From positions 1 through 46,995 of the forward strand of contig JAHRYV010000024.1 of NCBI GenBank assembly GCA_020621965.1: DNA of 46,995 bases, given 5' to 3'. The notes under the pieces are model-generated. The model ran no database searches. It saw only the letters and a program-made list of their open reading frames with translations, and was not told the DNA's origin. The translations under genes and the position numbers were made by a program. This stretch comes from Curvibacter sp. GTDB lineage: Bacteria; Pseudomonadota; Gammaproteobacteria; Burkholderiales; Burkholderiaceae_C. Of this stretch, positions 25,196-33,143 are shown piece after piece; positions within the stretch are counted from its first letter, which is position 1, and the number at the start of each line of letters is the position of its first letter.

Positions 25196-25464
25196 GGGGC
25201 AGGGGCACACTGATTTCTCAAGTGCGAACCGGGTGAAAACGGCGCCAATCTAGGCGCGCGACGAAGCCCAGGCTGGCCGCCTGGGCGAGGAGTGCAACAA
25301 CGAGTGGCGCCGTTTTCACCCGGTTCCCTTCGGGTTGCGGCCAAAAAAGCCATGCGGGGTGTTGCGCGGACTTGCCGGGGGCCTACCCCGGCGGCGTCCA
25401 CGCGCCTACCGCATGACTTTTTTGATCCGCAACGCATCTTGAGAAATCAGTGTGCCCCTGCCCC
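25196..25464. repeat. Structured repeat, copy 1 (269 bp, nested stems), between resB and ccsB
   Basis: Exact inverted repeats of 27 bp bound the element (P1: 25196-25222 with 25438-25464). Inside are P2, 22 bp exact (25226-25247 with 25305-25326); P3 hairpin GCCCAGGC-TGGCC-GCCTGGGC (25266-25286); CC-TTCG-GG (25327-25334); P5 (25334-25357 with 25409-25433, nearly exact); and within it P6, with GCGC and GGAC (25364-25371) pairing GTCC, a bulged A and GCGC (25396-25405), around GCCGGGG-gccta-CCCCGGC (25374-25392). The right arm of P1 overlaps the last codons of resB. The same plan recurs at 34870-35144 with different stem sequences. The UUCG loop in its stable C(UUCG)G form exists only on the plus strand, so an RNA would be read from that strand, opposite to the host genes. 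Family not recognised. Confidence 0.8.
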
Positions 25465-27564
25465 CAACAGCTTCTCGCGCAGCTGCTCGAATTCGCGATC
25501 GGCATCCAGGGTCTTGCGGTTGGACGACAGGGCCATGCTGGCCTGCGCGCCGGCGCCTTGCGGCACCAGCCAGATCCACAGGCGGCGTTCCCGCACGTAG
25601 AGCATGGCGAACACCCCCAGGATCAGCAAGGCACAGCCCAGGTAGACGATGGTCTTGCCCGGGGCGCGCGCCACCTGGAACACGCTGGCCTGCACCTGCT
25701 TGAAGTCGCTCAGCTGCAGGGCCATGGGGGCCGGGTAGAAATAGGCATCGCTGAGCGCCAGCACCGCCTGCGTCATGAAGGCCTGCGCCTGTTCGTCGGA
25801 CGCCAGCGGCTTGAGGCCGGCCCGCTCGCGCCCCACCTGCAGCAGCTCGAACAGGGCACCGTTGAGGATGCGCACCAGCATCTCGCCGGCGCGGGCACGC
25901 TCGGCCTCGGGCACGTTGTTTTCCATGAAGTCGGCCACCGCCTGCAGACCGCCCGGCGCCTTGCTGCCCGGCACCGGCTCGGCGCCCGAGAACAGCAGCA
26001 GCGCGCGCAGCGCCGAAGCGCTGAGCTGCGGCAGCAGCTCCTTGCGGGCCGGGTCGACCACCCGTGCCGCGTAGCGGCGCACGGCCAGCGCCCGCAGGGC
26101 CGGATCGGCCAGCGCGGCGCGCAGGCGGAAGAACTCGTCGGTCGAGCCCTGGGCATCGGCCGGCACGCGCAGGTAGCGGAAGGGCTCGGCCGGCGTCTCG
26201 CGCATGCCCAGCAGGAACACCGGCACGCCGTCGCCCAACTCGATCGGCAACATGTAGTTGTGGAACTCGCGCGCCTGGCCGGCTTCGTCGCGCAGCTTGT
26301 AGGTCACACTGGGGCCGACGTTGCGCTGGGTCTTTTTCGCGTCGTGTTTGTTGGCCGCGCCCAGCTGCTTGTCCAGCGAGGCGCGCAGATCGACCTTGCG
26401 CACATCCACTTCCGTGGGGCCGTTGCCCGTGAAGTTCTCGACGTTGATGACACGCAGGCCGGTGTATTCCAGTGTCAGCGTCTCGTTGCCGCGACTCAGC
26501 CGGGTGGAACTGCCGATCACGCCTTCGACCTCGAAGGGTTGGGTGGCCGCGTTCATGGGCAGTGCCTTCAGGCGCACCGTCGAGCCGCCATCGTCGAAGC
26601 TGGACTGGTAGATCTCGATGCCCTTGTAGCTGGCCGGGTGGTTGACCTCGACACGCGCTTCCGTCTTCTCGCCGGTGGCCTTGTCGTGGATCACGATCTC
26701 GCTGGCAAACAGCTTGGGCATGCCGGTCGAATAGTGTTCGACGATGAACTTCTTCAACTCGATGGCGAAGGGCAGCTGCTGCAACAGGATGCCGTCGGAC
26801 TGGTTGAGGATGGCCGTGCTCGATTGCGTACCTTCGGCCACCACCAGGTTGCCGCGGAAGGTCGGGTTGCGCTCGCTCAGCCAGTGCTCGGGCTTCACGT
26901 CGGCGATCAGGCCGCCGCCCTGGTAAGGCGTCTTGCCGCCCCACCACATCTGGGCCCGCACGATCAGGTCGCCGTCGAGCAGACCGCCCAGGCAGACCAG
27001 CACGATGGCGCTGTGCGCCGCGAGGTAGCCCAGCTTGTTGGCTGCGCCGGTCTTGGCGGCCACCATCCAGCCCGTCCCCGCCGCCGTCTCGCGCTGCTGC
27101 AGCCGGACCTTCCAGCCACCGGTGGCCAGCAGGCGGCCGAGGCGCTGCGCCGCGCTCTCGGGCGCTTCAGCCAGTGTCGCCTGCGCGCGGTGATGAAAGG
27201 CCTGCAAGGCCTGCTCACGGATGTTTTCCTTGTAGGTCTTGAGGTCGACCAGGATCTTGGGCGTGTTGCGGGCGATGCACAGGGTGGTGCTGGTCACCAG
27301 GAAAGCCAGGATCAGCAGGAACCACCAGGCGCTGTAGACCGCGTAGAGGTCCAGCTTGCCGAACACCTCGGCCCAGAAGGGGCCGAACTGGTTGATGTAG
27401 TTGTTCAGCGGTTCATGCTGCTTGAGCACGGTGCCGATGACCGAGGCGATGCAGATCACCGTCAGCAGCGAGATGGCAAAACGCATCGACGACAGCAACT
27501 CCACGGCTCCGCGCAGCGTGCGGGAGGATGCAGGCAGTTCCAGGCCCTGGGTGGAGATGGTCAT
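25447..27564 (-). CDS. resB: Cytochrome c biogenesis protein ResB (Ccs1)
   Basis: Second part of system II cytochrome c synthetase; holds the apocytochrome and works with CcsB. Three N-terminal membrane helices include VELLSSMRFAISLLTVICIA and SAWWFLLILAFLVTSTTLCI; then GYLAAHSAIVLVCLGGLLDG with the conserved His; a large periplasmic domain (about residues 200-620) with NHPASYKGIEIYQSSFDDGG; and a last helix (TIVYLGCALLILGVFAMLYV). 705 residues, as in related betaproteobacteria. The stop codon sits within the right arm of the outer stem of the structured repeat. Confidence 0.95.
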   Translation of the reverse strand: MTISTQGLELPASSRTLRGAVELLSSMRFAISLLTVICIASVIGTVLKQHEPLNNYINQFGPFWAEVFGKLDLYAVYSAWWFLLILAFLVTSTTLCIARNTPKILVDLKTYKENIREQALQAFHHRAQATLAEAPESAAQRLGRLLATGGWKVRLQQRETAAGTGWMVAAKTGAANKLGYLAAHSAIVLVCLGGLLDGDLIVRAQMWWGGKTPYQGGGLIADVKPEHWLSERNPTFRGNLVVAEGTQSSTAILNQSDGILLQQLPFAIELKKFIVEHYSTGMPKLFASEIVIHDKATGEKTEARVEVNHPASYKGIEIYQSSFDDGGSTVRLKALPMNAATQPFEVEGVIGSSTRLSRGNETLTLEYTGLRVINVENFTGNGPTEVDVRKVDLRASLDKQLGAANKHDAKKTQRNVGPSVTYKLRDEAGQAREFHNYMLPIELGDGVPVFLLGMRETPAEPFRYLRVPADAQGSTDEFFRLRAALADPALRALAVRRYAARVVDPARKELLPQLSASALRALLLFSGAEPVPGSKAPGGLQAVADFMENNVPEAERARAGEMLVRILNGALFELLQVGRERAGLKPLASDEQAQAFMTQAVLALSDAYFYPAPMALQLSDFKQVQASVFQVARAPGKTIVYLGCALLILGVFAMLYVRERRLWIWLVPQGAGAQASMALSSNRKTLDADREFEQLREKLLGAGAH

Positions 27565-27595
27565 GGCTGTGGCGGGTAATGAAGCGCTATCAACG

Positions 27596-27626
27596 AAAAA
27601 GGCGGGTCTTCATGCAAAGACCCGCC
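27596..27626 (-). terminator. Rho-independent terminator of the cytochrome c4 gene
   Basis: On the minus strand a 10-bp perfect stem (27617-27626 with 27601-27610) with a 6-base loop is followed by TTTTT (27600-27596). It lies between cytochrome c4 and resB, so the two are probably separate transcripts. Confidence 0.85.
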
Positions 27627-27712
27627 TGGGTAGGAGTGCCTGGGGACTGCAAGGTTCCGTGGGCGGGCGTCCAGCCGGCATTCTGAACCAAACATCAACC
27701 GTCACTTATTCC

Positions 27713-27731
27713 TGCCCGGATAAACCGGGCA
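27713..27731. other. Small hairpin after cytochrome c4
   Basis: TGCCCGG-ATAAA-CCGGGCA, a 7-bp exact stem, lies 18 bp past the cytochrome c4 stop. It has no T run; it may protect the 3' end of the messenger. The remaining bases between it and the terminator at 27596-27626 show nothing recognisable. Confidence 0.4.
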
Positions 27732-27749
27732 AGACACTGGTGTATTCCG

Positions 27750-28373
27750 TCAGCGCAGCCCGGCCACGTAGTCGGACACCGCCTTGATCTCGCGATCGTT
27801 CATCTTGGCCGCCACCTGGGTCATCTGCAGGCTGTTACCACGGGCGCCGTCACGGAAGGCCACCAACTGGACCGTCGCGTAGTCGGCATGCTGGCCGCTC
27901 AGACGCGGGTACTGAGCCGGAATGCCGGCGCCGTTGGGGCTGTGGCAACCGGCGCAGGCCGCGATCTGGCGATCCGGGATGCCACCGCGATAGATGCGCT
28001 CACCCAGGGCCACCAGGTCCTTGTCCTTGGCGAAACCGGTCTTGGGCTTCTGGGCCGCCAGCCAGGCGCCGACGTTTTTCATGTCCTCGTCGCTGAGCAC
28101 GGCGGCAAAGCCCATCATCACGGCGCTGTTGCGCTTGCCGGCCTTGAAATCCTGCAACTGCTTGACCAGGTAGGCCGGGTGCTGGCCCGCCAGCTTGGGG
28201 TTGGCCGGGATGGCCGAATTGCCGTCGGCGCCGTGACAGGCGGCGCAGATCGCCGTGTACTTGGCCTCACCCTTGGCCAGATCGGCCTTGGCCGGTGCCT
28301 TGGTGTCCTGGGCGGCAGCATAAACAGGCGCTGCCAGCACGGCAGCCATCATCAGGTGAGCAAGCAACTTCAT
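27750..28373 (-). CDS. Di-haem cytochrome c4
   Basis: A 207-residue periplasmic cytochrome with a signal peptide (MKLLAHLMMAAVLAAPVYAA) and two class I c-type haem domains: CAACHG (about residue 44) with distal Met in SAVMMGFAAVLSDEDM, and CAGCHS (about residue 137) with distal Met in NSLQMTQVAAKMNDREI. Each half ends in the usual helix (DMKNVGAWLAAQ; IKAVSDYVAGL). It carries electrons to terminal oxidases and is a natural substrate of the ResB/CcsB pair encoded next to it. The start ATG 28373 gives a proper signal peptide. Confidence 0.94.
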   Translation of the reverse strand: MKLLAHLMMAAVLAAPVYAAAQDTKAPAKADLAKGEAKYTAICAACHGADGNSAIPANPKLAGQHPAYLVKQLQDFKAGKRNSAVMMGFAAVLSDEDMKNVGAWLAAQKPKTGFAKDKDLVALGERIYRGGIPDRQIAACAGCHSPNGAGIPAQYPRLSGQHADYATVQLVAFRDGARGNSLQMTQVAAKMNDREIKAVSDYVAGLR

Positions 28374-28389
28374 GGTAGTTCGTGTGTAG

Positions 28390-28417
28390 TTGGAGCAAAA
28401 CGGCTCGATTCTACAAT
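28390..28417 (+). promoter_or_regulatory. Sigma70-type promoter of engB
   Basis: TTGGAG (28390-28395) and TACAAT (28412-28417) are 16 bp apart, matching four and five of six consensus bases, and stand 28 bp before the engB ATG in the 71-bp divergent gap with cytochrome c4. Confidence 0.55.
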
Positions 28418-28444
28418 GCGGGACTAGGCACTCCTCCATTCATC

Positions 28445-29176
28445 ATGACCCCCCCCACCAAAACAGCCACCAAGCCACACCGTGGGGCCCCAACGTCCAC
28501 GCCCGCCAGTCCCCAGGCCGTCCAGGCCCTGGGCTGGTTGCATACCGCCCGTTTCCTGACGACCGCGCCCGAGCTGCACTTCCTGCCCGCCCTCGACGTG
28601 CCGGAAATCGCCTTCGTCGGCCGCTCCAATGCCGGCAAGTCGACCTGCATCAATACCCTGACCCAGCAGAACCAGCTGGCCTTCGCCTCCAAGAAACCCG
28701 GTCGGACCCAGCACATCAACCTGTTCGCCCTGGGCAAACAAGGCGTGACGGACGCGGTGCTGGCCGACCTGCCGGGCTACGGTTATGCCGCCGTGCCCAA
28801 GCAGGACAAGATCCGCTGGCAGCAGGTCATGGCCAATTACCTGGTTACGCGCGAGAACCTCAAGGCCATCGTGCTGCTGTGCGATCCGCGCCACGGCCTG
28901 ACCGAGCTGGACCAGGTCCTGCTCGAAGTGATCCGCCCACGTGTCGAGGAGGGACTGAAGTTCCTGGTCATCCTGACCAAGGCCGACAAGCTCACCCGCA
29001 GCGAGGGGGCCAAGGCCCTGTCCATCATGAAGCTGCAGGCCGGCGGCGGTGAGGTGCGCCTGTTCTCGGCCACCAAACGCACCGGCATCGAGGACGTGGC
29101 CTGTCTTCTGTGGGACTGGGCGCACGAGGGGTCCGATCTAGCATCTGCGCAGGACCACCCTGTGCAGACCCCATGA
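28445..29176 (+). CDS. engB: Ribosome biogenesis GTPase EngB (YihA/YsxC)
   Basis: Essential GTPase for assembly of the large ribosomal subunit. G1 GRSNAGKSTCIN (about residues 59-70), G2 region KKPGRTQHIN, G3 DLPGYGYA, G4 TKADKL, and G5 FSATKRTGIED are all present. A 25-residue Pro/Thr-rich leader precedes the fold (ATG 28445, MTPPTKTATKPH). 243 residues, slightly long because of the leader and an acidic tail. The stop overlaps the start of the hydrolase in ATGA. Confidence 0.96.
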   Translation: MTPPTKTATKPHRGAPTSTPASPQAVQALGWLHTARFLTTAPELHFLPALDVPEIAFVGRSNAGKSTCINTLTQQNQLAFASKKPGRTQHINLFALGKQGVTDAVLADLPGYGYAAVPKQDKIRWQQVMANYLVTRENLKAIVLLCDPRHGLTELDQVLLEVIRPRVEEGLKFLVILTKADKLTRSEGAKALSIMKLQAGGGEVRLFSATKRTGIEDVACLLWDWAHEGSDLASAQDHPVQTP

Positions 29177-30084
29177 TCGAAACCTGGCAGCAAGCACTCC
29201 CCCACGGCATCACCCTGAGCTGTCGCGCCGCCGGCGCCCGCGGCCGCCCCGTCCTGCTCTTCCTGCACGGCTTCCCGGAAGCGGCCTTCGTCTGGGACGA
29301 GCTGCTGGAACATTTCGCCCGGCCCGAGCACGGTGGTTATCGCTGCGTGGCGCCCAATCTGCGCGGCTACGAGCAATCGAGCGCCCCGGCCGAGGTGAGT
29401 GCCTACCGCGCCAAGCACCTGGTACAGGACGTTGCGGCGCTGATCGCCATCGAGGCGGCAGGCCAGCCCCTGGCCTGCCTGGTCGCGCACGACTGGGGCG
29501 GCGCCGTGGCCTGGAACCTGGCCAACCAGCAACCGCAGCTGATGACCCGACTGGCCATCATCAATTCGCCCCACCCCGGCACCTTCCTGCGCGAGCTGAA
29601 GACCAATCCGAAGCAGCAGGCCGCCAGTGCCTACATGAACTTCCTGATCCGCCCCGATGCGGAGCAGTTGCTGGCCGAGCACGACTACCGGCGCCTGTGG
29701 GAGTTTTTCCTGGGCATGGGCGCCGGCCAAGACGGCCATGGCTGGCTGACCGACGAGCTCAAGGCGCGCTACCGCGCGGTCTGGGACCAGGGACTGACCG
29801 GCGGCCTGAACTACTACCGCGCCTCGCCGCTGCGCCCGCCCCGACCCGAGGACCCCGCCGCGGCCGCCATCACCTTGCCCAGCGAGCTGCTGACCATCAA
29901 CGTGCCAACCCTGGTGCTCTGGGGCCTGGGCGACACCGCCCTGCCGCCGGAGCTGGTCGAGGGCCTGGACGCCTACATACCCCAACTCACGCTGCGGACC
30001 GTGAACGATGCCACGCACTGGATCGTGCACGAGCAGCCACAGCGCGTGATCGCCGCGCTGCAGGCCTTTTTGCAGGCTCAATAG
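29173..30084 (+). CDS. Alpha/beta hydrolase, epoxide hydrolase-like
   Basis: A 303-residue cytoplasmic hydrolase. Oxyanion region FLHGFPEAAFVWDELLEHF (HGFPE), nucleophile elbow VAHDWGGAVAWNLA with Asp in place of Ser, the acid in LWGLGDTALPPEL and the base His in DATHWIVHEQP. The Asp nucleophile and the HGFPE motif are typical of soluble epoxide hydrolases and some haloalkane or haloacid dehalogenases; substrate is unknown. ATG 29173 overlaps the engB stop by four bases. Its 3' end overlaps the convergent acyltransferase gene by seven bases. Confidence 0.85.
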   Translation: MIETWQQALPHGITLSCRAAGARGRPVLLFLHGFPEAAFVWDELLEHFARPEHGGYRCVAPNLRGYEQSSAPAEVSAYRAKHLVQDVAALIAIEAAGQPLACLVAHDWGGAVAWNLANQQPQLMTRLAIINSPHPGTFLRELKTNPKQQAASAYMNFLIRPDAEQLLAEHDYRRLWEFFLGMGAGQDGHGWLTDELKARYRAVWDQGLTGGLNYYRASPLRPPRPEDPAAAAITLPSELLTINVPTLVLWGLGDTALPPELVEGLDAYIPQLTLRTVNDATHWIVHEQPQRVIAALQAFLQAQ

Positions 30085-30941
30085 ACTGAGGGTTCACCCG
30101 GCGGCCGCGTCTTGAACCGCTTGTGCACCCAGTAGTACTGCGAGGGCATGGTGTTGATGACCCCCTCCAGCCAGCGATTCATCTGGGCCGTGTCGGCCTG
30201 CACGTCGGCCGTGGGGTAGTCGGGCCAGGCCGGATGCACCTCGACGTCGTAGCCCGTCGGCGTGATGCGCGCCGTCACCGGCACCACCTTGGCGCGGCCC
30301 AGGCGGGCAAAACGCGGCAGCGACGGCACGGTGGCCGCCGGCACACCGTAGAAGGGCACGAAGATCGACTCATCCGGCCCGAAGTTCATGTCCGACAGCA
30401 GATACAGCAACGCGCCCTCGCGCAGTGCGGCGACGATGCCCTTGACCCCCTGGTCGCGGTAGAACAGCTGCAGGTTGCCGAAGCGCCTGCGCCCGTCGTG
30501 CAGCCACCGGTCCACGGCCTCGCTGCGCTGCGGCGTGTAGATGCTGACCATGGGCCGGCGGATCTGGTCGTTGATCGCCGTGCCCGCGGCATCCAGGCCG
30601 AAGAAGTGCGGCGCGAAAATCACGGTGGGGGTGTCGCCCTGCAGTTCGTCCACGGCGCCGACGATGCGCAGCCGTTCGCGCAACAGCGCCGGCTTGCCAT
30701 TCCAGAGCCAGGAACGGTCGAACCAGGCCTGGGCGAAAAAGACGAAGCACTCACGCGCCCAGCGTCGCCGCTCGGCCAGGCTGCGCTGCGGAAAACACAG
30801 CGCGAGGTTGCGCATGACCACGCGCCGCCGGGGCACGGCCAGCACGTAGAGCACCAGCCCCACCAGCCGCCCCAGCGCCCGCACCCAGCGCAAGGGCAGC
30901 GGCGCCAGCAGGCGCATGAACAGGACTCCCGGATGCCGCAT
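30078..30941 (-). CDS. LpxL/HtrB-type lysophospholipid acyltransferase (second of pair)
   Basis: A 287-residue inner-membrane-associated acyltransferase of the lipid A late acyltransferase family, which transfers acyl groups from acyl carrier protein. Active site HFFGLDAAG (His-x4-Asp, about residue 120), then SIYTPQRSEAVDRWL, LYLLSDMNFGPDESIFVPF with a conserved substrate-site pattern, and YYWVHKRFKTRPPGE at the end. The ATG overlaps the stop of the upstream acyltransferase by one base (TGATG), so the two are coupled. Two adjacent members suggest secondary acylation of lipid A at two positions, or one acting on ornithine or phospholipid; the sequence does not decide. Confidence 0.87.
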   Translation of the reverse strand: MRHPGVLFMRLLAPLPLRWVRALGRLVGLVLYVLAVPRRRVVMRNLALCFPQRSLAERRRWARECFVFFAQAWFDRSWLWNGKPALLRERLRIVGAVDELQGDTPTVIFAPHFFGLDAAGTAINDQIRRPMVSIYTPQRSEAVDRWLHDGRRRFGNLQLFYRDQGVKGIVAALREGALLYLLSDMNFGPDESIFVPFYGVPAATVPSLPRFARLGRAKVVPVTARITPTGYDVEVHPAWPDYPTADVQADTAQMNRWLEGVINTMPSQYYWVHKRFKTRPPGEPSVY

Positions 30942-31771
30942 CAGAGTTGCTCCACACGTGGTTGTTTGTAGCGGGCGTAACCCCACAGGTATTGGGCCGG
31001 ACAGGCCGCGATCACCTGCTCCATGGCCTGGTTGATCACCGTGGCCGCAGCCAGCGCGTCCGGCGGCAGCGCCACGCCCAGCGGCCGCACATGGACGCGG
31101 AAGCCGCGCGCCCAAGGCAGGCGCTCGCCCCAGGCCACCAGCACGGCCGCACCGGTCTGCTGCGCCAGCCGGGCCGACAAGGTCATGGTGTAGGCCTCGC
31201 GGCCAAAAAACGGAGCCCAGACACCCAGGCCCTGCGGTGGCACCTGGTCCGGCAGCAAGCCCACCGACTGGCCCTGTCGCAGCGCCTTGATCATCTGCTT
31301 GACGCCGGCCATCGTCGTGGGCGCGGCCTGCAGACCCGGCCGGTTGCGGGCCGAAGCCACCAGCGCGCGCAGGCTCGGCTGGCGCGAGGGCCGGAACAGC
31401 ACGGTCATGGGCTGGGTCGACCCGTAGCGGGCCGCATAGGCCTGGGCCGTCACCTCGAAACTGCCCAGGTGCGGGGTCAGAAACACGATGCCGCGCGCCT
31501 GCGCCAGGGCCTGCTCGATGTGGTGTTCACCATCCCACTCGACGGCGACCGGCCGCCCGAACCACAGGCGCGGCAGCTCGGCCACCAGCTGTCCCGCCTG
31601 CCCGATGGCGGCCCGACAGCGCCGCCCATCCAGACCGGCCTGCCGGAAATTGGCGACAAAACGCCGGCGGTAGGTCGGCGACAGCGCATACACCAGCCAG
31701 CCCAGCGCCCAGCCGATGCTGTGCAACAGCCACAGCGGCAGCCAGGACAGGACACGAAACAGGATCGTCAT
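30941..31771 (-). CDS. LpxL/HtrB-type lysophospholipid acyltransferase (first of pair)
   Basis: A 276-residue acyltransferase of the same family. One N-terminal membrane anchor (residues 8-28), the active site FLTPHLGSFEVTAQ (His-x4-Glu), VLFRPSRQPSLRALV, GLLPDQVPPQGLGVWAPFFG and the end WGYARYKQPRVE. It is closer to the canonical LpxL pattern (DQVP) than its downstream partner (DMNFG), so the two probably have different acceptors or acyl chains. It is divergent from metK, with a 172-bp gap. Confidence 0.87.
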   Translation of the reverse strand: MTILFRVLSWLPLWLLHSIGWALGWLVYALSPTYRRRFVANFRQAGLDGRRCRAAIGQAGQLVAELPRLWFGRPVAVEWDGEHHIEQALAQARGIVFLTPHLGSFEVTAQAYAARYGSTQPMTVLFRPSRQPSLRALVASARNRPGLQAAPTTMAGVKQMIKALRQGQSVGLLPDQVPPQGLGVWAPFFGREAYTMTLSARLAQQTGAAVLVAWGERLPWARGFRVHVRPLGVALPPDALAAATVINQAMEQVIAACPAQYLWGYARYKQPRVEQL

Positions 31772-31943
31772 CGGATAAAATATCGGGGTCGCCGAGTTAC
31801 GGAACTACTTGCAGGGCGACAAGCACGAGCCCACACCCCCAAGGGTAAGGATTGTGCCGTCATTCATGACACATCTGCTAAAGCGTTCGCCGAAGCTCCC
31901 AGCCCAGGCAACGCGCCTGAAACTAGTTAATGGAGTTTATTCA
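31772..31943 (+). other. 172-bp metK leader with possible structure
   Basis: Between the acyltransferase start and metK. TAAAAT at 31776-31781 could be a -10 box, but no -35 box is seen. Several short inverted repeats occur, including GTCGCC/GGCGAC, GTCA-TTCA-TGAC and CAGGC-AACGC-GCCTG. I could not fit the known SAM or SAH riboswitch consensuses to it by eye. The ribosome site GGAG lies eight bases ahead of the metK ATG. Confidence 0.3.
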
Positions 31944-33128
31944 ATGGCGAACGACTTTCTCTTCACGTCCGAATCGGTTTCCGAAGGCCACCCCGACAAG
32001 CTGGCCGACCAGGTCTCCGATGCGATCCTCGACGCGATCTTCAAGCAGGACCCGCGCAGCCGCGTGGCCGCCGAGACCCTGGCCAACACCGGTCTGGTCG
32101 TGCTGGCCGGTGAGATCACCACCAACGCGCACGTGGATTACATCCAGGTCGCGCGCGACACCATCAAGCGCATCGGCTACGACAACACCGAGTACGGCAT
32201 CGACTACAAGGGCTGCGCCGTGCTGGTGGCCTACGACAAGCAATCCAACGACATCGCCCAGGGCGTGGACCACGCCAGCGACGACCACCTCAACATCGGC
32301 GCCGGCGACCAGGGCCTGATGTTCGGTTACGCCTGCGACGAGACCCCCGAGCTGATGCCCGCGCCCATCCACTACGCGCACCGTCTGGTCGAGCGCCAGG
32401 CCCAGCTGCGCAAGGATGGCCGCCTGCCCTTCCTGCGTCCGGACGCCAAGAGCCAGGTCACCATGCGCTACGTGGACGGCAAGCCGCACAGCATCGACAC
32501 CGTGGTCCTGTCCACCCAGCACAGCCCGGACCAGAGCGAGACCGCCACCAAGCTCAAGGCCAGCTTCTACGAAGCGGTGATCGAGGAGATCATCAAACCC
32601 GTGCTGCCCAAAGAGTGGCTGAAAGACACCAAGTATCTGGTCAACCCGACTGGCCGTTTTGTCATCGGCGGCCCGCAGGGCGACTGCGGCCTGACCGGCC
32701 GCAAGATCATCGTCGACACCTATGGCGGCGCCTGCCCGCACGGTGGCGGCGCCTTCTCCGGCAAGGACCCGTCCAAGGTGGACCGCTCGGCCGCCTACGC
32801 CACCCGCTACGTGGCCAAGAACGTGGTCGCCGCCGGCCTGGCGAAGAAATGCCAGGTGCAGGTGGCCTACGCCATCGGCGTGGCACGCCCGATGAACATC
32901 ACGGTCAACACCCACGGCACCGGCGTCATTCCCGACGACAAGATCGCCGCCCTGGTGGCCGAGCACTTCGACCTGCGTCCCAAGGGCATCATCCAGATGC
33001 TGGACCTGCTGCGCCCGATCTACGAGAAGACCGCGGCCTACGGCCACTTCGGTCGCGAAGAGCCCGAGTTCACCTGGGAACGCACCGACAAGGCTCAGGC
33101 GCTGCGTGCAGCGGCCGGCCTGAAGTAA
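31944..33128 (+). CDS. metK: S-adenosylmethionine synthetase
   Basis: Makes S-adenosylmethionine from methionine and ATP. Seen: the start [19 protein letters not shown] (ATP-binding, His near residue 15), the signature [32 protein letters not shown], the P-loop-like [19 protein letters not shown], and the end [14 protein letters not shown]. 394 residues, standard. ATG 31944 follows GGAG by eight bases. It supplies the cofactor for the cell's methyltransferases; no special link to neighbours is evident. Confidence 0.98.
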   Translation: MANDFLFTSESVSEGHPDKLADQVSDAILDAIFKQDPRSRVAAETLANTGLVVLAGEITTNAHVDYIQVARDTIKRIGYDNTEYGIDYKGCAVLVAYDKQSNDIAQGVDHASDDHLNIGAGDQGLMFGYACDETPELMPAPIHYAHRLVERQAQLRKDGRLPFLRPDAKSQVTMRYVDGKPHSIDTVVLSTQHSPDQSETATKLKASFYEAVIEEIIKPVLPKEWLKDTKYLVNPTGRFVIGGPQGDCGLTGRKIIVDTYGGACPHGGGAFSGKDPSKVDRSAAYATRYVAKNVVAAGLAKKCQVQVAYAIGVARPMNITVNTHGTGVIPDDKIAALVAEHFDLRPKGIIQMLDLLRPIYEKTAAYGHFGREEPEFTWERTDKAQALRAAAGLK

Positions 33129-33143
33129 ACGAGGAGCGCCCGC

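Noticed and set aside
25196..25464. Insertion sequence or integron attC explanation for the structured repeats
   Set aside because: No transposase frame inside, outer arms differ between copies, and the attC core motifs are not present at the ends.
25450..27579. 709-residue open frame opposite resB
   Set aside because: Antisense shadow of a GC-rich gene: Gln/His/Arg/Gly-rich composition, no family signal, while the resB frame has clear domains.
31772..31943. SAM or SAH riboswitch before metK
   Set aside because: No match by eye to the core motifs of known classes; kept only as an unassigned leader.
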